Part shown: one piece after another, positions 13,323 through 16,039 of the stretch
How the letters are laid out: every line of letters begins with the position of its first letter
Position numbering within the stretch: the stretch's first letter is position 1
Assembly (NCBI GenBank): GCA_030625445.1
Contig: DAOUQU010000011.1
Coordinates: 1-16,039 of the forward strand
Source of the DNA: Gammaproteobacteria bacterium
Lineage (GTDB): Bacteria; Pseudomonadota; Gammaproteobacteria; Chromatiales; Chromatiaceae
Reading direction: 5' to 3'
Length of the DNA: 16,039 nucleotides
Made by a program: the position numbers and the translations under genes
Notes under the pieces: generated by a model
Told to the model about the DNA's origin: nothing
Seen by the model: the letters and a program-made list of their open reading frames with translations, nothing else
The model's database searches: none

Positions 13323-14631
13323 TCTGTTCGATCAGCAGGAGGGGCAATTCAGGCCGCTTGCCGATCGTATGCGGCCGCGCAACCTGCAGGAGTTTTACGG
13401 CCAGCTGAACATCGTTGGTGAATCCTCGCCCCTGCGCCAGGCTATCGAGAGCGACCGTCTTCACTCGATGATCTTCTGGGGCCCCCCGGGTACAGGAAAA
13501 ACCACGCTTGCCTCGATGCTGGCGAGTCACTCCGGTGCTGCCTTTATCAAGCTCTCTGCAGTGCTCTCCGGCGTCAAGGAGATTCGAGCCGCTGTCGAAC
13601 AGGCGCGCGCGCTGCGCCAGCAGGGCCGCATGACGGTGCTCTTTATCGATGAGGTGCATCGTTTCAACAAGTCCCAGCAGGATGCTTTTCTGCCGCATGT
13701 TGAAGACGGCACCATCGTTTTTGTCGGGGCCACCACGGAAAATCCCTCCTTCGAGCTGAACAATGCGCTGCTCTCCCGCGCCCGCGTCTATGTGTTGAAA
13801 GCGCTCGGCGAGGATGCATTGCTGTCGATCATCCGCACTGCGCTGACGGACAGAGAGCGGGGCCTGGGTGAGCGTTGCCTGGCAATCGCGGAGGAGGATC
13901 TGCAACTGCTTGTACAGGCGGCGGACGGCGACGCCCGGCGGGCGCTGAACCTGCTCGAGATTGCAGCGGACCTCAGTGAAACAGAGCAGATCAGCTCCGA
14001 GACCATCAGGGAGATCGTCGCCGGCAGGGTGCGCCGCTTCGACAAGGGAGGGGAGAGTTTCTACGATCAGATCTCCGCGCTGCATAAATCCGTGCGCGGT
14101 TCATCTCCGGATGCGGCGCTCTACTGGTTTTGCCGCATGCTCGACGGCGGCTGCGATCCCCTCTATATCGCCCGCAGAGTGGTGCGCATGGCTTCCGAGG
14201 ATATCGGTAATGCCGATCCGCGTGCGCTGCAGCTGGCGCTCGAGGCCTGGGATGTGCAGGAGCGCCTCGGCAGCCCGGAGGGAGAGCTCGCAATTGCACA
14301 GGCAGTCATCTACCTGGCAGTTGCAGCAAAGAGCAATGCCGTCTATACAGCCTTCAAAAGCGCCATGAAGGCGGCAAAAAATTCAGGATCCCTGGAAGTG
14401 CCGCTGCATCTGCGCAATGCTCCTACAAAACTGATGAAAGAGCTTGATTATGGCAAAAAGTACCGTTATGCACACGACGAACCCAACGCTTATGCTGCAG
14501 GTGAAAATTACCTGCCCGAAGAGCTAGCCGGGCAATCCTGGTACCACCCCGTCGATCGCGGGCTTGAGGCCAAGATCGCCGAACGCCTGGCCTGGCTGCG
14601 CGAGCTTGATCGCAAAAACGAAAAAATGTAG
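13306..14631 (+). CDS. rarA: replication-associated recombination protein A (RarA/MgsA), AAA+ ATPase
   Basis: RarA acts at stalled replication forks and interacts with single-strand binding protein. The 441-residue product matches the family length. It opens with the acidic TDLFDQ and PLADRMRPRNLQEFYGQ, then Walker A GPPGTGKTT (59-67), Walker B VLFIDEVHRFNKSQQDAFLPHVE (Asp115, Glu116), sensor 1 GATTENPSFELNNALLSRARV, sensor 2 GDARRALNLLE, and the C-terminal oligomerisation part with SALHKSVRGSSPDAALYW, DPLYIARRVVRMASEDIG and YLPEEL. ATG 13306 gives the expected N-terminus and overlaps the end of lolA by 17 bp, consistent with an ftsK-lolA-rarA operon. The frame is open further upstream inside lolA, but those starts add non-homologous residues. 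Confidence 0.96.
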   Translation: MSGNTDLFDQQEGQFRPLADRMRPRNLQEFYGQLNIVGESSPLRQAIESDRLHSMIFWGPPGTGKTTLASMLASHSGAAFIKLSAVLSGVKEIRAAVEQARALRQQGRMTVLFIDEVHRFNKSQQDAFLPHVEDGTIVFVGATTENPSFELNNALLSRARVYVLKALGEDALLSIIRTALTDRERGLGERCLAIAEEDLQLLVQAADGDARRALNLLEIAADLSETEQISSETIREIVAGRVRRFDKGGESFYDQISALHKSVRGSSPDAALYWFCRMLDGGCDPLYIARRVVRMASEDIGNADPRALQLALEAWDVQERLGSPEGELAIAQAVIYLAVAAKSNAVYTAFKSAMKAAKNSGSLEVPLHLRNAPTKLMKELDYGKKYRYAHDEPNAYAAGENYLPEELAGQSWYHPVDRGLEAKIAERLAWLRELDRKNEKM

Positions 14632-14664
14632 TGTTGATGGTGTGCTTATTTTGGCCCGATACAC

Positions 14665-14742
14665 CGTCATCCCGGCGCAGGCCGGGATCCATTCCTGCCA
14701 ATTCTGTCGAGTTCCCGGATTCCGGCATGCGCCGGAATGACG
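14665..14742. repeat. paired CCGG-rich hairpin element (inverted repeat, about 78 bp)
   Basis: Two 26-nt arms, 14665-14690 (CGTCATCCCGGCGCAGG...) and 14717-14742 (GGATTCCGGC...GAATGACG), are complementary at 23 of 26 positions. Each arm is itself a hairpin: CCCGGC-gcag-GCCGGG (14671-14686) and TTCCGGC-atgc-GCCGGAA (14720-14737). This is the form of the GTCATTCCGGC-type dispersed repeats of proteobacteria. It lies after rarA; neither hairpin has a T tract, so terminator function is unproven. Confidence 0.7.
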
Positions 14743-14748
14743 AACCAA

Positions 14749-14776
14749 TTGGCAGAGTGTGGGTTTTAATTATGTG
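14749..14776 (+). promoter_or_regulatory. weak candidate promoter for pfk
   Basis: TTGGCA (14749-14754, 5 of 6 with TTGACA) is followed after 16 bp by TATGTG (14771-14776, 3 of 6). The -35 is good and the -10 poor. It sits between the hairpin element and the SD of the kinase gene. Confidence 0.22.
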
Positions 14777-14791
14777 CAATAGGAGAAAATC

Positions 14792-15913
14792 ATGACCAAA
14801 CATATCGGTATCCTCACGGCGGGCGGAGACAGTCCGGGCCTGAATGCAGCCATACGCGGCGTGGGAAAGGCAGCGCAAAGCTACTACGACATGCAGATTA
14901 TCGGCTTCCGTGACGGTTTTCGCGGCCTGGTTGAGAATCGCACCATGGCGCTGGACGGAGGCGTTTTGTCGGATATCCTCACCCGCGGCGGCACTATCCT
15001 GGGAACTGGACGCGACAAGCCGAATCGCATGATGGTGGGCGGCAAAACCATGGACATGACGGATGCTATTGTCGAGAACTATCATGCCCGGCATCTGGAT
15101 GCGCTGGTGTGTCTGGGCGGGGGCGGTACGCAGAAGAATTCGCTGCTGCTGAAGCAGAAGGGGCTGAATGTGATTACCCTGCCCAAGACCATCGATAACG
15201 ATGTCTGGGGTACGGATGTCACCTTCGGCTATGACACTGCACTGGGCATCGCAACAGATGCGATCGACCGCCTGCACAGTACTGCGCACAGCCATCACCG
15301 TATTATCGTGGCCGAAATCATGGGGCACAGGTCAGGCTGGCTGGCGCTGGGCGCAGGCATTGCAGGCGGTGCCGATGTTATTCTGATTCCGGAGATTGCC
15401 TATGATGTCGAGCGTATCGCCGAGGCGATTCGCATGCGTGTGCGCAGCGGCAAAAATTTCAGCATTGTTGCGGTGTCGGAGGGAGCCATGCCGATCGGTG
15501 TGGCAGAGAAATTTCACCAGGCGGATGCAATAAAACGTGCTCCGAAGAGCAAGAGAGAGAAAAAAGAGGCGAAAAAGGTTCTGGCGCAGATCGAGCGTGA
15601 ACATATCGACAACACCCTCTCTCTCTCCGGCAAGTTGGAGGAGTTGACCGGTCTGGAGTCGCGTATCACCATTCTTGGCCACCTGCAGCGCGGCGGTACG
15701 CCTTCAGCGGCAGACCGAATCCTGGCGACCCGTCTCGGCACCGCCTGCGCCGACCTGATCGATGCAGAAAACTATGGCGTCATGGTGGCGGCCAGGGGCG
15801 AAGAGGCTGTCGCGATTACACTGGAAGAGGTGGCTGGCAAGAAAAAACTGGTTCCGCCGAATCATGCCTGGATCGAGAGCGCCCGCCGCGTCGGTACAAG
15901 TTTTGGAGATTGA
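14792..15913 (+). CDS. 6-phosphofructokinase family enzyme (GGGGT / PKTIDND type)
   Basis: The 373-residue cytoplasmic enzyme phosphorylates fructose 6-phosphate, or runs in reverse if PPi-dependent. It shows GILTAGGDSPGLNAAIRG (Gly11 region), GFRDGFRGL, LGTGRDKP, CLGGGGTQKNS (109-113 GGGGT in place of E. coli GGDGS), LPKTIDNDV (131-138; catalytic Asp135), GYDTALGIATDAIDRLHSTA, MGHRSGWLALGAGIAGGAD, SEGAMP and LGHLQRGGTPSAADR. Gly at the second variable position argues for ATP, whereas Lys132 in PKTIDND is the residue of PPi-dependent enzymes, so the phosphoryl donor is unresolved. I therefore give no symbol. It has AGGAG (14781-14785) six bases before ATG. It stands alone after the rarA operon, separated by the hairpin element. 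Confidence 0.92.
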   Translation: MTKHIGILTAGGDSPGLNAAIRGVGKAAQSYYDMQIIGFRDGFRGLVENRTMALDGGVLSDILTRGGTILGTGRDKPNRMMVGGKTMDMTDAIVENYHARHLDALVCLGGGGTQKNSLLLKQKGLNVITLPKTIDNDVWGTDVTFGYDTALGIATDAIDRLHSTAHSHHRIIVAEIMGHRSGWLALGAGIAGGADVILIPEIAYDVERIAEAIRMRVRSGKNFSIVAVSEGAMPIGVAEKFHQADAIKRAPKSKREKKEAKKVLAQIEREHIDNTLSLSGKLEELTGLESRITILGHLQRGGTPSAADRILATRLGTACADLIDAENYGVMVAARGEEAVAITLEEVAGKKKLVPPNHAWIESARRVGTSFGD

Positions 15914-15972
15914 GGAGGGAGGTTTTAAGTTTTAGGGGCAGGGAAAGGGGGTTAAAAAACTCTAATCTCCTG

Positions 15973-16001
15973 CTGAACAGTGTACAGCTCTGTGTTATCA
16001 T
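15973..16001 (+). promoter_or_regulatory. possible extended -10 promoter near the window end
   Basis: The final 126 bases hold no gene. They contain TGTTATCAT (15993-16001), an extended -10 (TGn plus TATCAT, 5 of 6 with TATAAT), with a weak CTGAAC (15973-15978) 17 bp upstream. It would read into a gene beyond the window. Confidence 0.3.
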
Positions 16002-16039
16002 TCATTGTCTTTATCCGTGGTCATCCTGGACTCATTGCC

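Noticed and set aside
14423..15328. 301-residue open frame on the - strand across rarA end, the hairpin element and pfk
   Set aside because: It is antisense to two well-identified genes and reads through a repeat; composition (His/Gln/Arg-rich) is typical of a shadow frame.
15936..15943. GGGCAGGG, matching the FtsK-orienting KOPS consensus GGGNAGGG
   Set aside because: About two such 8-mers are expected by chance on both strands of a 16-kb window, so one match says nothing.

Overview
The window looks like a chromosomal core region of a gammaproteobacterium, most likely a sulfur-oxidising Chromatiales-type lineage. Two things support this. The order trxB / ftsK - lolA - rarA, with aat close by, matches the trxB-lrp-ftsK-lolA-rarA neighbourhood of Escherichia coli without lrp. 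One outer-membrane-type protein also carries a sulfur-globule-protein-like low-complexity region. The lineage is an inference from gene content, not a database result.

Left part (1-2276, + strand): the 3' end of queC overlaps dtd (D-aminoacyl-tRNA deacylase). Then come a separately promoted periplasmic thiol oxidase, dsbA, and an endonuclease/exonuclease/phosphatase-family protein starting 5 nt after dsbA. Facing them on the minus strand are a DUF1841 protein and a secreted protein with a Tyr/Asn/Asp-rich middle and a C-terminal OmpA peptidoglycan-binding domain (2300-3944).

Middle part (4072-9862, - strand): read in transcription order this is trxB (thioredoxin reductase), aat and bpt (the two bacterial N-end-rule aminoacyl-transferases, overlapping by 8 bp), mepA (murein endopeptidase), a 79-residue membrane protein, a 448-residue ATP-grasp/phosphohistidine-swivel phosphotransferase, and a membrane-anchored tandem rhodanese. 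The last four are packed with gaps of 4 and 7 nt and an 8-bp overlap. The final three form an undescribed-looking membrane protein / phosphotransferase / sulfurtransferase cassette that is visibly AT-richer than its neighbours. This is the best candidate for a new system.

Right part (10172-15913, + strand): ftsK (DNA translocase of division), lolA (lipoprotein carrier, start obscured by a repeat), rarA (replication-fork AAA+ ATPase, overlapping lolA by 17 bp) and a phosphofructokinase of the GGGGT/PKTIDND type whose phosphoryl donor is uncertain. The window ends in a short non-coding stretch with a possible promoter for a gene beyond it.

Intergenic spaces are rich in different palindromic elements: a small hairpin (2747-2779), a GCAGT/ACTGC cluster (8758-8907), a 166-bp MITE-like element with 9-bp flanking direct repeats between trxB and ftsK (9974-10139), a 57-bp-period repeat bounded by inverted CTCTCGCCAAG between ftsK and lolA (12562-12719), and a paired CCGG-rich hairpin element before pfk (14665-14742). 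No tRNA, rRNA, CRISPR array, complete insertion sequence or prophage gene is visible.
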